From positions 169,961 to 233,960 of the forward strand of contig JADFDG010000004.1 in the NCBI GenBank assembly GCA_018262975.1: a stretch of DNA of 64,000 nt, read 5' to 3'. Positions 10,678-19,957 of this stretch are shown piece by piece. Position 1 is the stretch's first letter; the number at the start of each line of letters is the position of its first letter. Position numbers and translations under genes: made by a program. The notes beneath the pieces are model-generated. The model saw only the letters and a list, made by a program, of their open reading frames with translations. It made no database searches and was not told the origin of the DNA. Source of the stretch: Gammaproteobacteria bacterium. GTDB lineage: Bacteria; Pseudomonadota; Gammaproteobacteria; Pseudomonadales; JADFDG01.

Positions 10678-11519
10678 CCACACCCGACCGCATCAGCCTG
10701 GCGGCGCCGGCCAAGCTCAACCTGTTCCTGCACGTGGTCGGCCGCCGCGCCGATGGCTACCACCTGCTGCAGACGCTGTTCCAGTTGCTCGACCGCGGCG
10801 ACGTCATCACCGTGGAAACAGCCGCGGAACTGTCGCTCAACGACATCCCCGGCGTACCTCGCGAAGAGAACCTCGTGTGGCGTGCCGCACGCGCCCTGCA
10901 GCAACACACCGGCACCAGCCACGGCGCCCGCATCCACCTCGACAAGCGCCTGCCGGCCGGTGGCGGCCTCGGCGGCGGCTCGTCGGACGCCGCCTCCACG
11001 CTGCTGGCGCTCAACCGCCTGTGGCAACTGGGGCTGGACACCGACACCCTGGCCGCCATCGGGCTGTCGCTGGGCGCCGACGTGCCGGTGTTCGTGCGCG
11101 GGCGCACCGCCTTCGGCGAGGGCGTGGGCGAGCAACTGACCCCGGTCGATCTGCCCGAAAGCTGGTACCTGGTGGTCCATCCGGGCTGCCACGTGGCGAC
11201 CGCGGATGTTTTCCGCGATCCGGCGTTGACACGGGATACCCCCCTGACGACAATAGCGGCCCTCCGCGACCCGGGGTTCCAATCCCGGTCACGGAACGAC
11301 TGCGAAGCAGTGGTGAGGCGCCTGCATCCTCAGGTGGCCGATGCGCTCGACTGGCTCGGGCAATTCGGTACATCGAGGCTCACCGGTACCGGGGCCTGTG
11401 TTTTTCTGGCCTGCGCTACCGAGTCCGAAGCACGCCGCATCCTGCAGCTGGTTCCTCCCCGCTTTTCCGGGTTCGTTGCACGAGGCGTCAACCGCTCGCC
11501 GGCGACCCTCGCGGAGTGA
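10674..11519 (+). CDS. ispE: 4-diphosphocytidyl-2-C-methyl-D-erythritol kinase
   Basis: IspE phosphorylates CDP-methylerythritol with ATP in the non-mevalonate (MEP) isoprenoid pathway. The 281-residue protein has the GHMP-kinase substrate region SLAAPAKLNLFLHVVGRRAD followed by GYHLL. The glycine-rich ATP loop reads PAGGGLGGGSSDAA, and a C-terminal motif reads SRLTGTGACVF. The ATG at 10674 overlaps the lolB stop and matches the family N-terminus. It is the last protein-coding gene before tRNA-Gln, in the order lolB-ispE-tRNA-prs conserved among gammaproteobacteria. Confidence 0.97.
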   Translation: MTTPDRISLAAPAKLNLFLHVVGRRADGYHLLQTLFQLLDRGDVITVETAAELSLNDIPGVPREENLVWRAARALQQHTGTSHGARIHLDKRLPAGGGLGGGSSDAASTLLALNRLWQLGLDTDTLAAIGLSLGADVPVFVRGRTAFGEGVGEQLTPVDLPESWYLVVHPGCHVATADVFRDPALTRDTPLTTIAALRDPGFQSRSRNDCEAVVRRLHPQVADALDWLGQFGTSRLTGTGACVFLACATESEARRILQLVPPRFSGFVARGVNRSPATLAE

Positions 11520-11545
11520 GCAACGGCCCGCAGTCAAGGTTTTGC

Positions 11546-11620
11546 AGGGGTATCGCCAAGCGGTAAGGCAGCAGGTTTTGATCCTGCCATTCGGTGGTTC
11601 GAATCCATCTACCCCTGCCA
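11546..11620 (+). tRNA. tRNA-Gln (TTG)
   Basis: The acceptor arms AGGGGTA (11546-11552) and TACCCCT pair perfectly, followed by discriminator G and an encoded CCA ending at 11620. The anticodon stem GCAGG/CCTGC encloses the loop TTTTGAT, giving anticodon TTG for glutamine. The T-loop is GTTCGAATC. Its position between ispE and prs is the standard gammaproteobacterial location. The presence of tRNA-Gln together with gatAB means GlnRS use versus transamidation cannot be decided from this window. Confidence 0.97.
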
Positions 11621-11717
11621 TTTCTTCCCCCGGGTTCCCCCGGCGCAGCAGCAGTCCACGACTCGCACGGCAGTCGCGTAACGCGCCGGGATTCCCCAAC
11701 GTGCCGAGGTCGCTGAC

Positions 11718-12686
11718 GTGTCCAAGCTTGTCGTCTTCACCGGCAACGCCAACCCGGAACTCGCCCAGAAGATCTGCGCGGCCCTGCACATCCCGCTGGG
11801 CAACGCCGAGGTCGCGCGCTTCAGCGACGGCGAGACCCAGGTGGAAATCCACGAGAACGTGCGCGGCAAGGACGTGTTCATCGTCCAGTCCACCTGCGCG
11901 CCGACCAACGACAACCTGATGGAGCTGGTGGTGATGGCCGACGCCCTGCGTCGCTCCTCCGCCGGCCGCATCACCGCGGTGATCCCCTACTTCGGCTACG
12001 CCCGCCAGGACCGCCGCGTGCGCTCGGCGCGCGTGCCGATCACCGCGAAGGTCGTCGCCGACATGATCCAGACCGTCGGCGTCGACCGCGTGCTCACCGT
12101 CGACCTGCACGCCGACCAGATCCAGGGCTTCTTCGACATCCCGGTGGACAACGTCTACTCGACGCCGGTCCTGCAGGCGGACATCGAGCGCCAGAAGTAC
12201 GAGAACCTGATCGTGGTGTCGCCGGACGTGGGCGGCGTGCTGCGCGCACGCGCCATGGCCAAACAGCTCAACGACGCCGACCTCGCCATCATCGACAAGC
12301 GCCGCCCGAAGGCCAACGAAGCGCAGGTCATGCACATCATCGGCGACGTGAAGGACCGCACCTGCCTGGTGATCGACGACATGGTCGATACCGCCGGCAC
12401 GCTGTGCAAGGCCGCCGCCGCGCTCAAGGACAACGGCGCCAAGCGCGTCGTCGCCTACTGCACGCACCCGGTGCTGTCCGGCCCGGCGATCGACAACATC
12501 ATCAACTCCAGGCTCGACACGCTGGTGGTGACCGACACCATCCCGCTGTCCGAGCGCGCGATCGCCAGCGGCAAGATCCGCCAGGTGAGCATGGCCGGCA
12601 TGCTGGCCGAGGCCGTGCGTCGCACCAGCAACGAGGAGTCGCTCTCCGCGATGTTCGATCGCGTGGGGCCGCTTTCCGGGCACTGA
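11718..12686 (+). CDS. prs: Ribose-phosphate pyrophosphokinase
   Basis: Prs transfers pyrophosphate from ATP to ribose-5-phosphate to make PRPP for purine, pyrimidine, His, Trp and NAD synthesis. The 322-residue protein starts at GTG 11718 ([19 protein letters not shown]). It has [21 protein letters not shown] for ATP binding, the [20 protein letters not shown] block and the PRPP loop [12 protein letters not shown]. Length and N-terminus match the family. It follows tRNA-Gln and precedes rplY. Confidence 0.98.
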   Translation: MSKLVVFTGNANPELAQKICAALHIPLGNAEVARFSDGETQVEIHENVRGKDVFIVQSTCAPTNDNLMELVVMADALRRSSAGRITAVIPYFGYARQDRRVRSARVPITAKVVADMIQTVGVDRVLTVDLHADQIQGFFDIPVDNVYSTPVLQADIERQKYENLIVVSPDVGGVLRARAMAKQLNDADLAIIDKRRPKANEAQVMHIIGDVKDRTCLVIDDMVDTAGTLCKAAAALKDNGAKRVVAYCTHPVLSGPAIDNIINSRLDTLVVTDTIPLSERAIASGKIRQVSMAGMLAEAVRRTSNEESLSAMFDRVGPLSGH

Positions 12687-12788
12687 ATCCGCACAACGTT
12701 TTCTAACCGCCTGCCGGCAACGGCGGGCACACAGCAACCATCCGCCAACCCGGTCGCAGGGCGCGGATGACAAAAGAGGAAAGCCAAC

Positions 12789-13409
12789 ATGGCCAACCAG
12801 TTCGAACTCGCGGCTGAGACCCGCAAGGACCAGGGCAAGGCTGCGAGCCGCCGCCTGCGTCGCCTTGCGGAAAAAGTACCGGGCATCATGTACGGTGCCA
12901 ACAAGACCCCGACGCCGATCAGCGTCGGCCTGAAGGAGCTGTCGAAGGCCCTCGAAAACGAAGCCTTCTACTCCAAGATCCTCACCATCATCCTCGACGG
13001 CAAGGCGGAGAAGGCCATTCTCCGTGACCTGCAGCGTCACCCGGTGAAGAACATCCCGACCCACATCGACCTGCAGCGCATCGACGAGAATGCCAAGCTG
13101 ACGATGCGCGTCCCGCTGCACTTCATCAACGAGGACATCTGCCACGGCGTGAAGGAACAGGGCGGCGAGATCCACCACGGCCTGTCCGACGTGGAAGTCA
13201 GCTGCTTGCCGAAGCACCTGCCGGAATACCTGACCGTCGACATGGCGGCGGTTACCGTCGGCCACGCCGTGCACCTGTCCGACCTGAAACTGCCGGAAGG
13301 CGTTGCGCTGGTGCAGTTGACGCTGGGCCACGACCTGTCGGTCGCCAACGTGCGCGCGCTCAAGGCCGAGGAAACCCCGGCTGCCGCCGAAGGCGAGAAG
13401 AAGAAGTAA
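12789..13409 (+). CDS. rplY: 50S ribosomal protein L25/general stress protein Ctc
   Basis: L25 binds 5S rRNA on the large subunit. At 206 residues this is the long TL5/Ctc form. The N-terminal RNA-binding domain reads QGKAASRRLRRLAEKVPGIMYGANKTP, with ILDGKAEKAILRDLQRHPVK downstream. The C-terminal TL5 beta domain includes VPLHFINEDICHGVKEQGG. The C-terminus ends in a charged EGEKKK tail. A good RBS (AGAGGAAAG) precedes the ATG. The order prs-rplY-pth-ychF is conserved in gammaproteobacteria. Confidence 0.97.
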   Translation: MANQFELAAETRKDQGKAASRRLRRLAEKVPGIMYGANKTPTPISVGLKELSKALENEAFYSKILTIILDGKAEKAILRDLQRHPVKNIPTHIDLQRIDENAKLTMRVPLHFINEDICHGVKEQGGEIHHGLSDVEVSCLPKHLPEYLTVDMAAVTVGHAVHLSDLKLPEGVALVQLTLGHDLSVANVRALKAEETPAAAEGEKKK

Positions 13410-13415
13410 TCCCGC

Positions 13416-13433
13416 GGCCCGGCTTGCCGGGCC
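13416..13433 (+). terminator. GC hairpin after rplY (weak terminator)
   Basis: GGCCCGGC-TT-GCCGGGCC forms a perfect 8-bp stem with a two-base loop just after the rplY stop. No T-run follows, so intrinsic termination is uncertain; it may attenuate or stabilise the rplY mRNA before pth. Confidence 0.4.
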
Positions 13434-13522
13434 CGACGGGCAGACAGGCCGGGATGCGGCGTCCGTTGCACGGGCGAAGTATTCCGGCCTTTCTCTTTAT
13501 GGCATTGCACTGACCAACGTCC

Positions 13523-14116
13523 ATGAGCAACGGCAACCGCATCGCCCTCATCGTCGGCCTCGGCAACCCCGGGGCGGAATACGAGCGCACGCGCCACAAT
13601 GCCGGCCAGTGGTACGTGGAGCGGCTGGCGCGCTCGCTGGGCGCCACGCTGGCAGCAGACAGCAAGTATTCCGGGCTGACCGCGCGGGTGAGCATCGCCG
13701 GCCAGGACGTGCGCCTGCTGGTACCCACCACGTTCATGAACCGCAGCGGACAGTCCACCAGCGCGCTGGCGACGTTCTTCAAGATCACGCCCGAGCAGAT
13801 GCTGGTCGCACACGACGAACTCGACATGCCGCCCGGCGCCATCCGCATCAAGGTCGGTGGCGGCCATGGCGGCCACAACGGCCTGCGCGACATCGTCGCC
13901 TGCCACGCCAACAACGCCAATTTCCTGCGCCTGCGCATCGGCATCGGCCGCCCGGCACAGAAAGGCGACGTGACACCCTGGGTCCTTGGCAAGCCGCAGG
14001 CGGCCGACCAGGAGAAGATCGACGCGGCTATCGATGCGGCCATCGCCGAGACGGCGGTGATCGTCGCCGGTGACGCCGCGAAGGCAATGAACAGGCTCAA
14101 CAGCATCAACCCGTAA
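13523..14116 (+). CDS. pth: Peptidyl-tRNA hydrolase
   Basis: Pth cleaves peptidyl-tRNAs released from stalled ribosomes and recycles the tRNA. The 197-residue protein has the opening motif [19 protein letters not shown], containing the catalytic histidine in RHNAG, and [11 protein letters not shown] with the substrate-contact Asn. The [16 protein letters not shown] block carries the conserved Asp, and [13 protein letters not shown] follows. All catalytic residues of the family are present. It is followed 12 bases later by ychF and is probably co-transcribed with it. Confidence 0.97.
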   Translation: MSNGNRIALIVGLGNPGAEYERTRHNAGQWYVERLARSLGATLAADSKYSGLTARVSIAGQDVRLLVPTTFMNRSGQSTSALATFFKITPEQMLVAHDELDMPPGAIRIKVGGGHGGHNGLRDIVACHANNANFLRLRIGIGRPAQKGDVTPWVLGKPQAADQEKIDAAIDAAIAETAVIVAGDAAKAMNRLNSINP

Positions 14117-14137
14117 AATGCAGACGGAGTGAGTGAC

Positions 14138-15229
14138 ATGGGTTTCAAATGCGGCATCGTCGGCCTGCCCAACGTCGGCAAGTCCACGCTCTTCAACGCG
14201 CTGACCAAGGCCGGCATCGCCGCCGAGAACTTCCCGTTCTGCACCATCGAGCCGCACACCGGCATCGTGCCGATGCCTGACCCGCGCCTCGACGTGCTCG
14301 CCGGCATCGTCAAGCCCGAGCGCGTGCTACCGACCACCATGGAATTCGTGGACATCGCCGGCATCGTTGCCGGCGCCTCCAAGGGTGAAGGCCTGGGCAA
14401 CAAGTTCCTCGCCAACATCCGCGAGACCGACGCCATCGCCCACGTGGTGCGCTGTTTCGATGACGAGAACGTCATCCACGTCGCCGGCCGGGTCGATCCG
14501 CTGGACGACATCGACACCATCAACACCGAACTGGCGCTGGCCGACCTCGACTCGGTGGACAAGGCACTGCACAAGGCCTCGAAGTCAGCCAAGGCCGGCG
14601 AGAAGGACGCCATCGCGCTGAAGGCGGTGCTCGACAAGGTGCAGCCGCACCTCGCCGAGGGCAAGCCGGTGCGCACGCTGAAACTGTCGCCGGAAGACCT
14701 GGCGCAACTGAAGCAACTGCACTTGCTGACCGTGAAGCCGACCATGTACGTGGCCAACGTGATCGAGGGTGGCTTCGACAACAACCCGCTGCTGGACAAG
14801 GTGCGGGCCTTTGCCGCCTCCGAGGGCGCCGGCCTGGTGGTGATCTGCGCGAAGATCGAGGCGGAGATCGCCGACCTCGACGACGCCGACAAGATCGACT
14901 TCCTCAAGGACATCGGCATGGACGAGCCGGGCCTGAACCGCGTGATCCGCGCCGGCTACGACCTGCTGGGCCTGCAGACCTATTTCACCGCCGGCGTGAA
15001 GGAAGTGCGCGCCTGGACCGTGAAGGTCGGCGCTACCGCGCCGCAGGCTGCCGGCGTGATCCACACCGACTTCGAGAAGGGCTTCATCCGCGCCGAGGTC
15101 ATCGCCTACAACGACTTCGTGCAGTACAAGGGCGAAGCCGGTGCCAAGGAAGCCGGCAAGCTGCGCCTGGAAGGCAAGGAATACATCGTCAAGGACGGCG
15201 ACGTGATGCACTTCCGCTTCAACGTCTGA
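14138..15229 (+). CDS. ychF: Redox-regulated ribosome-binding ATPase YchF
   Basis: YchF/OLA1 is a universally conserved P-loop protein that prefers ATP, binds the ribosome and affects stress responses. From the ATG at 14138 the protein is 363 residues and begins [20 protein letters not shown], the canonical start with the G1 loop. The ATG at 14138 is preferred because CGGAG (14125-14129) is correctly spaced; a GTG at 14129 lies inside that RBS. The G3 region reads [19 protein letters not shown] and the C-terminal TGS domain ends in [12 protein letters not shown]. It is adjacent to pth, as in most bacteria. Confidence 0.97.
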   Translation: MGFKCGIVGLPNVGKSTLFNALTKAGIAAENFPFCTIEPHTGIVPMPDPRLDVLAGIVKPERVLPTTMEFVDIAGIVAGASKGEGLGNKFLANIRETDAIAHVVRCFDDENVIHVAGRVDPLDDIDTINTELALADLDSVDKALHKASKSAKAGEKDAIALKAVLDKVQPHLAEGKPVRTLKLSPEDLAQLKQLHLLTVKPTMYVANVIEGGFDNNPLLDKVRAFAASEGAGLVVICAKIEAEIADLDDADKIDFLKDIGMDEPGLNRVIRAGYDLLGLQTYFTAGVKEVRAWTVKVGATAPQAAGVIHTDFEKGFIRAEVIAYNDFVQYKGEAGAKEAGKLRLEGKEYIVKDGDVMHFRFNV

Positions 15230-15242
15230 CGCCCGCCATCCC

Positions 15243-15316
15243 GTAGCGAGGGGGCCATGCCCCCGATTGCTCTTCCTGCAATGGAAAAGCGGTCGGGGGC
15301 ATGGCCCCCTCTCTAC
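15243..15316. repeat. REP-type inverted pair (BIME-like) between convergent genes
   Basis: Two 24-base arms (15243-15266 and 15293-15316) are inverted copies of each other with one mismatch. Each begins GTAG at its outer end and contains the imperfect palindrome GGGGGCCATGCCCCC. A GTAG head followed by a GC palindrome is the hallmark of REP sequences mobilised by RAYT transposases. The right arm covers the stop codon (15313-15315) of the convergent tetR gene. The pair would also form a strong hairpin in either transcript. No RAYT gene is visible in the window. Confidence 0.7.
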
Positions 15317-15948
15317 ATGGGATCGGAAACGGGTGCGGGCGTGCGCGCGCCGGGCGCGTCCAGCAGGCCCACGATCATGTCGGTCATCGCCCGGATGTAA
15401 TCCTTCTCGGTGATCGGCGCCGGTTCCTGCAGCAGGTAGCGGATGGTCGTGAAGATCGCCGCGTTCACCACCACGTACAGTTTCGCCTCCAGGTTCTTCA
15501 CCGGGTAATCCCGGTAGTTCTTCAGGAAGTACGGCTGCGCGATCACCAGGAACACCTGCTCGAGCTGGTCCAGCACGCGGTCGGTGGGCACGCGGTTCCA
15601 GTTGCGCACCAGCTCGCGCATCAGCGGGTCGTTGCGGATCATGTAAAGGCCGACCGTCACCGCCGTGCGCGCCACGTCGCGCAGCGGGTAGCGGTTGACG
15701 TCGAACTGCTCGGCCCAGGCGCGGAATTTCGTGCCGATGTCGCGCCCCATGCGCTCCAGCAGGGCTTCGAGCAGCGCCTCCTTGTCGGGAAAGTACTGGT
15801 ACAGCGAGCCGACGCTGACGCCCGCCTTCTCGGCGATGTGGTTGGTGGTGGTACCGTCGAGGCCACGCTCGGTGATCACCGCCGCGGTGGCATCGATCAG
15901 CCGGTTGACCAGTTCACGGGAACGTTGCTGGCGGGGCAGCCTGCGCAT
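15313..15948 (-). CDS. TetR-family transcriptional regulator
   Basis: This is a one-domain DNA-binding repressor with a ligand-binding C-terminal half. From the Met at 15948 the protein is 211 residues. The helix-turn-helix is NRLIDATAAVITERGLDGTT followed by IAEKAGVSVGSLYQYFPDKE, the standard TetR pattern. An alternative Met at 16002 (MSNDSRSTRV) would leave only 41 bp before the divergent DUF2236 gene and put the likely operator inside the coding region, so the shorter form is preferred with moderate confidence. It probably controls the divergent 16044 gene. The effector is unknown. Confidence 0.88.
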   Translation of the reverse strand: MRRLPRQQRSRELVNRLIDATAAVITERGLDGTTTNHIAEKAGVSVGSLYQYFPDKEALLEALLERMGRDIGTKFRAWAEQFDVNRYPLRDVARTAVTVGLYMIRNDPLMRELVRNWNRVPTDRVLDQLEQVFLVIAQPYFLKNYRDYPVKNLEAKLYVVVNAAIFTTIRYLLQEPAPITEKDYIRAMTDMIVGLLDAPGARTPAPVSDPM

Positions 15949-15988
15949 GGACGGATTCCGGGTCGGACTGAAAACGCGAGTTGAACGC

Positions 15989-16000
15989 GAGTCATTACTC
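15989..16000. promoter_or_regulatory. Candidate TetR operator (GAGT-N4-ACTC)
   Basis: The inverted repeat GAGT-CATT-ACTC lies in an unusually AT-rich stretch between the divergent TetR and DUF2236 genes. It is preceded by two direct copies of ACGCGAGT (about 15974-15992), the second overlapping the left arm. Position and symmetry fit an operator for the adjacent TetR, but the arms are short. Confidence 0.35.
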
Positions 16001-16043
16001 ATATTAGCCTGACCGCATTCCGCAATCCAGCCGAGGCCTGCTG

Positions 16044-17348
16044 ATGCCCGCCGCCAACCCGGAGCACCACCAGCCATCCACCCCTGCCCGCCAGCAGCAG
16101 CCGCGGCGGCTCAAGCCCTGGCGGCAGGCGCGCCGGCGCTGGCTGCCCGATGCGCTCACCCGTCTGGTATTCGGCAAGCCGCTGCCACCCTCCCGCGATG
16201 AGTGGCAGCGCATTGAGGCCGCCCTCTGGCAGGGCGACGAGCCGATGGACAAGGTGGTGGCCTGGATGTTCGCCGCCGGCCCGCGGCAGGCACGCGCACA
16301 GTTCGAGCAGGCGCTCACCCGCGGTATCGACAGCCTCGACAACCCGCCCGCCGAGCTCGTGGAATTCTTCCGCCTGGTGGACACCCCGCCGGCCTGGCTG
16401 CGCACCGGGCTGCTCGACGACGGCGCGCGCGCCGCGCAGATGAGCGGCCACGTGGGTTTCTTCGTGCTGCGCGACCTGGCGCTGATGGGCGGCTACGCTT
16501 ACTTCAACAGCTTCAACCAGGTGCTGGCGGCCACCGGCTCGCTGCACAAGGACGCCGGGCTGCGCCTGGGCGAAACCGGCAAGTGGCTGCAGGACGTGAC
16601 CGACACCGGCGGCATGACGCGCTTCGGCGCCGGCTTCCTCTCGACGATCCGCGTGCGCATGGTGCACGCCATGGTGCGGCGCCACCTGCAGTCGAAAGAC
16701 GACTGGGACGCCGACGCCTGGACCCTGCCCATCAACCAGATCGACATGCTGGCCACCTACCTGGCGTTCGGCCCGGTGACGCTGCTGGGCGCGCGTCTTT
16801 TCGGCGTGCCGGTGGGCCTGCGCGAGTCGCGCGCGGCGATGCACCTGTGGCGCTACATCGGCTGGCTGTCCGGCGTGCGAGAGGAATGGCTGGCCATCAC
16901 CGAGCGCGACGGCCTGCGCAAGCTGTACCACACGTTCCTGACGCATGACCTGCCCGACGACAAGATCGGCCTGATGGGGCGCGCGCTGCGCGACCAGCCG
17001 CTCACCCAGCACCTGCCGGAACTGGCCGGCCACCCGCGCCTCGCCGCTCTGAAGCGCCGCTGGCTGTATCAACGGCACATCAGCAATTCGTCGCTGATCC
17101 TGCTGCCGACGCAACGGCGCCAGCTGGGCATCCCCTTCTACGCCCTGCCCTGGTATCCGCTGGCCACCGCGCCGTTCCGCTTCGCCTGGCTGGGCCTGCT
17201 GAAACTGCGGGGCGAGCGCGCGCAGGAAGCCTGGCGCCGCCACAGTCGGGAAAAGCAGCGCCAACTGCTACAAAGCTACTTCGCCGACCGCGAGGTGGAC
17301 CTCATCCGCCCCGCGGCCGAACACCCGGCAAGCATCGACTACCGCTGA
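16044..17348 (+). CDS. DUF2236 (MpaB/latex-clearing-protein-like) oxygenase-domain protein
   Basis: The protein is 434 residues with no signal peptide. Residues ~70-370 match the DUF2236 family, the fold shared by rubber oxygenase Lcp and fungal MpaB, which are b-type heme proteins. Recognisable blocks are GHVGFFVLRDLALMGGYAYF, TIRVRMVHAMVRRHL with its conserved histidine, INQIDMLATYLAFGPV and MHLWRYIGWLSGV. It is divergent from a TetR gene and followed by a secreted protein and an FAD oxidoreductase on the same strand. The substrate is unknown; oxidative cleavage or hydroxylation of a lipid or terpenoid is an inference from the family. Confidence 0.8.
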   Translation: MPAANPEHHQPSTPARQQQPRRLKPWRQARRRWLPDALTRLVFGKPLPPSRDEWQRIEAALWQGDEPMDKVVAWMFAAGPRQARAQFEQALTRGIDSLDNPPAELVEFFRLVDTPPAWLRTGLLDDGARAAQMSGHVGFFVLRDLALMGGYAYFNSFNQVLAATGSLHKDAGLRLGETGKWLQDVTDTGGMTRFGAGFLSTIRVRMVHAMVRRHLQSKDDWDADAWTLPINQIDMLATYLAFGPVTLLGARLFGVPVGLRESRAAMHLWRYIGWLSGVREEWLAITERDGLRKLYHTFLTHDLPDDKIGLMGRALRDQPLTQHLPELAGHPRLAALKRRWLYQRHISNSSLILLPTQRRQLGIPFYALPWYPLATAPFRFAWLGLLKLRGERAQEAWRRHSREKQRQLLQSYFADREVDLIRPAAEHPASIDYR

Positions 17349-17392
17349 ATCACCGCTTCCGCAAACACAACAACACCACAGAACAGAACGCC

Positions 17393-17998
17393 ATGAAAAT
17401 CCGCCAACTCGCTTGCAGCCTGCTGGCCCTGTGCCTTGCGCCTGTCGCCGTCCTCGGTGCCGAAGCACCCCGCAGCTACCCGGACGACCCGTTCGCCGAC
17501 GACCGCCTGCTGCTGAAGCCCACCGAGATCGGCGCCACCCGCGGGCAGGTGCAGTTCTCCGCGCTGGGCGCGCTGGTGCAGGGTAGCAACAGCAAGGACA
17601 CGTACCTGGGCGGCAAGCTCGGCCTGGAGTTCATGGCCAACGAATTCGGCGCCATCCGTATCACCGGCTTCCAGGACCTGGTCGAGCAGGACGGCGAGCA
17701 ACTGGCGCACAAGTTCAGCTCGGCACGCGTAGGGCCGGCACTGCACCTGCGCCCGTGGAAGCGCGTTGACCTCGGCCCGTACCTGGAAGGCGGCATCGTC
17801 GTGGTCGATGCCGTGGACGGCCGCAGCAGCGCCAAGGAACCGGAGGTAGCGCTGGGCGGCTTCATCACCATCCACATCGACAGTTACGTGTTCATCCGCA
17901 TGGAGCTGGAGCGCGCCTGGACCAACGTCGAGGTCGATGGCGTGCTCGACAACCACCACCGCTCCGCGGCCATGTTCGGCCTCGGCTTCAACTTCTGA
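17393..17998 (+). CDS. Secreted beta-rich protein, unknown function
   Basis: The 201-residue protein has a clear Sec signal peptide ([20 protein letters not shown], then LGA-EA). The mature part alternates polar and apolar residues in about eight strands, ends in aromatic phenylalanine ([10 protein letters not shown]), and contains glycine-rich turns such as [19 protein letters not shown]. This pattern suits a small outer-membrane beta-barrel or a periplasmic beta-protein. The C-terminal Phe supports BAM-dependent insertion, but this is inference. It lies between the DUF2236 protein and an FAD oxidoreductase eight bases downstream, so the three are likely one operon. Confidence 0.7.
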   Translation: MKIRQLACSLLALCLAPVAVLGAEAPRSYPDDPFADDRLLLKPTEIGATRGQVQFSALGALVQGSNSKDTYLGGKLGLEFMANEFGAIRITGFQDLVEQDGEQLAHKFSSARVGPALHLRPWKRVDLGPYLEGGIVVVDAVDGRSSAKEPEVALGGFITIHIDSYVFIRMELERAWTNVEVDGVLDNHHRSAAMFGLGFNF

Positions 17999-18005
17999 GG
18001 TCGCC

Positions 18006-19523
18006 ATGCCGAACAAGCCCCGCGTCCTCGTCATCGGTGCCGGCCCCGCCGGCCTCGGCGCCGCCGCCCGCCTGCTGGAGGAGTCCGGCGGCGCGGTGGA
18101 CGTGCGCATCGTCCACATGGGTCACACGCTCGGCGGCAAGGCCGCCGGCTTCCGCCGCGCCGACGGCCGTGAATACGAACACGGCTGGCACATGATGGTC
18201 GGCTTCTACAAGAACATGCGCGCGCTGATGCAGCGCGCCGGCATCGACACCAGAAGCACGCTGCAGAGCATGCGCGGCGAAGCGCACATGCACGACCCGG
18301 TGAACAACACGCTGTTCACCGTGGGCGGCAACAGCGTGCTGGACGTGGTCCGCCAGTTCCTGTCCATGCCGATGCTCGACCCGGTGGAACGCCTGAACCT
18401 GGACCGCGTGATGGCGGAAGCCTTCCTGATCGCGCAGAGCGGCAATGACCTGACGCAATATGACGACCAGTGCTTCACCGCCTGGGCGATCGAGCGCGGC
18501 CTGCGCCCGCACCTGGCGCGCAGCGTCCCGTTGTTCCGCTTCTTCCGCGAGGCGTACTTCAACTACCCGGGCGAGATCAGCGCGTACCACTTCATGCAGA
18601 GCTTCAACCTGATGGGCACCATGCGCCAGGCGGAGCAGTTCGTGCTGCCCGGCGACTACACCACGGTGGTGTGGAACCCCATCGGCGAGTACATCAAGCG
18701 CATGGGCGGCGAGATCGTGCCGTACGTGAAGGCGCTCGACTGGCGCTACGAGGGCCGCCGCATCACCGGGGTGGATGTGGCGAAGCCCGACCCGGCCGGC
18801 CACGCGCATGGCCACGGCCACTGGGCCGCCGGCCCGTTGCCGGTGCAGGCGGACACGCGGCGCACGCTCGACGACTTCGACTACGTGATCTCCACCATTC
18901 CCAACGCGGTGTTCTGCAACATGAACAGCAGCGACGAACGCTGGTGGAGTTCGCCGTACTTCAGCCGGATGCGCAACCTGCGCAGCGCGTCCACCGTGTC
19001 GTTGACGGTGGTGACCCGCGACCCGGTGTGCCAGTACCCCGGCCCGGTGTTCGGCCTGCCGCCGCCGCTGGGCATCTGCACCAACATGAAGCCGTACTGG
19101 ACGCGCTACCGCAACGACCCGGGCGTGGGCGCGGTGCTGGCGTTCGTGGGCCAGGAGCGCGGCTTCGAGGACTGGACAGACCAGCAGATCATCGACTTCA
19201 CCTTCGACAACTTCTCGCAGGTGCAGGGCTTTGGCGACATCCGCGCCGCCGGCGTGCTGGACATCGAGTTCCACCGCAACGTGGCCGACCACTCGCGACT
19301 GTTCGACTGCGAGCCGGGCGTACAGCAGTTCCGCCCGGGGCCGCGCACGCCCTTCCACAACCTGTTCCTCGCCGGCGACTGGGTGCGCAACAAGGTGGAC
19401 GTGATCTGCATGGAAGGCGCCATCACCTCCGGCATCGAGGCCGCCGACCTGGTGCTGGAACAGTTGGCAACTGGCAAGAACGGCACCGCGCGTGCCGGCG
19501 CGACGAAAGGAGAGATGGCGTGA
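18006..19523 (+). CDS. FAD-dependent oxidoreductase, carotenoid-desaturase/amine-oxidase type
   Basis: The 505-residue protein begins with an FAD-binding Rossmann motif, [20 protein letters not shown], and then [21 protein letters not shown], the GG-doublet region typical of phytoene and zeta-carotene desaturases and amine oxidases. The C-terminal FAD motif is [18 protein letters not shown] followed by [14 protein letters not shown]. The middle region (about residues 100-400) is substrate-specific and not recognised. It overlaps a tiny twin-arginine gene at its 3' end. The operon partner with a DUF2236 domain suggests oxidation of a lipid or isoprenoid; the substrate is unknown. Confidence 0.85.
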   Translation: MPNKPRVLVIGAGPAGLGAAARLLEESGGAVDVRIVHMGHTLGGKAAGFRRADGREYEHGWHMMVGFYKNMRALMQRAGIDTRSTLQSMRGEAHMHDPVNNTLFTVGGNSVLDVVRQFLSMPMLDPVERLNLDRVMAEAFLIAQSGNDLTQYDDQCFTAWAIERGLRPHLARSVPLFRFFREAYFNYPGEISAYHFMQSFNLMGTMRQAEQFVLPGDYTTVVWNPIGEYIKRMGGEIVPYVKALDWRYEGRRITGVDVAKPDPAGHAHGHGHWAAGPLPVQADTRRTLDDFDYVISTIPNAVFCNMNSSDERWWSSPYFSRMRNLRSASTVSLTVVTRDPVCQYPGPVFGLPPPLGICTNMKPYWTRYRNDPGVGAVLAFVGQERGFEDWTDQQIIDFTFDNFSQVQGFGDIRAAGVLDIEFHRNVADHSRLFDCEPGVQQFRPGPRTPFHNLFLAGDWVRNKVDVICMEGAITSGIEAADLVLEQLATGKNGTARAGATKGEMA

Positions 19524-19813
19524 ACGAACTGGACGATCCCTTCAGCGCGACCGCCGACCCCTATCCGGCAGCGCCGCGCATCCCGGTACAGGCCGTCGAC
19601 GCCACGCCACACGACTGCCAGTGTGGCAGCGGCCGCCTGTCACTCACGCGCCGCCAGGCCATGCTGGGGGTGGGCGCGCTGACCCTGCTGCCGGCGGTGG
19701 CGTCGGCCGGAGCGTTCCCGGTGCCGTGTGTGCAGGAAAAGCAGAAGATCACGCCCTGCCGCCACAAGTTCTGCCGGCACTACGCCGGCGAAGGCGACTA
19801 TCACGGGCGCTGA
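19520..19813 (+). CDS. Small twin-arginine-signal cysteine/histidine-rich protein
   Basis: This 97-residue ORF starts at GTG 19520, overlapping the oxidoreductase stop by four bases (GTGA), with AAGGAGAGATG upstream as RBS. An unusual ~45-residue N-terminal extension containing DCQCGSG precedes a twin-arginine signal ([20 protein letters not shown], then SA). The predicted mature part is only ~34 residues and is rich in Cys and His ([20 protein letters not shown]). Tat export implies folding or cofactor loading before export. It may be a small periplasmic metal-binding partner of the oxidoreductase; no family was recognised. Coupling to the upstream gene supports that it is real. Confidence 0.65.
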   Translation: MNELDDPFSATADPYPAAPRIPVQAVDATPHDCQCGSGRLSLTRRQAMLGVGALTLLPAVASAGAFPVPCVQEKQKITPCRHKFCRHYAGEGDYHGR

Positions 19814-19859
19814 GCGGCTCGGCTGGCCGTACGGGGGATCGCGACAAGGGCGGCGGGGC

Positions 19860-19881
19860 AACCGGCCGGATCCGGCCGGTT
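19860..19881. repeat. Perfect 22-bp GC palindrome
   Basis: AACCGGCCGGA is followed directly by its exact reverse complement, and another CCGG block follows at 19884. It lies in the 144-bp gap between the small Tat gene and tRNA-Met. It could be a hairpin terminator without a T-run or a protein-binding site; no other copy was noticed. Confidence 0.5.
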
Positions 19882-19957
19882 TACCGGCCAGCCCGCCGCG
19901 ACCTTGACACCCCGCCGGTGCCAGCCGACAATGCGCGCCCCCGATTTACCGGTTTCT

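Noticed and set aside
11289-13331. 680-codon minus-strand opening across ispE end, tRNA-Gln, prs and rplY
   Set aside because: It crosses a tRNA and three conserved plus-strand genes and has His/Gly/Val-biased shadow composition.
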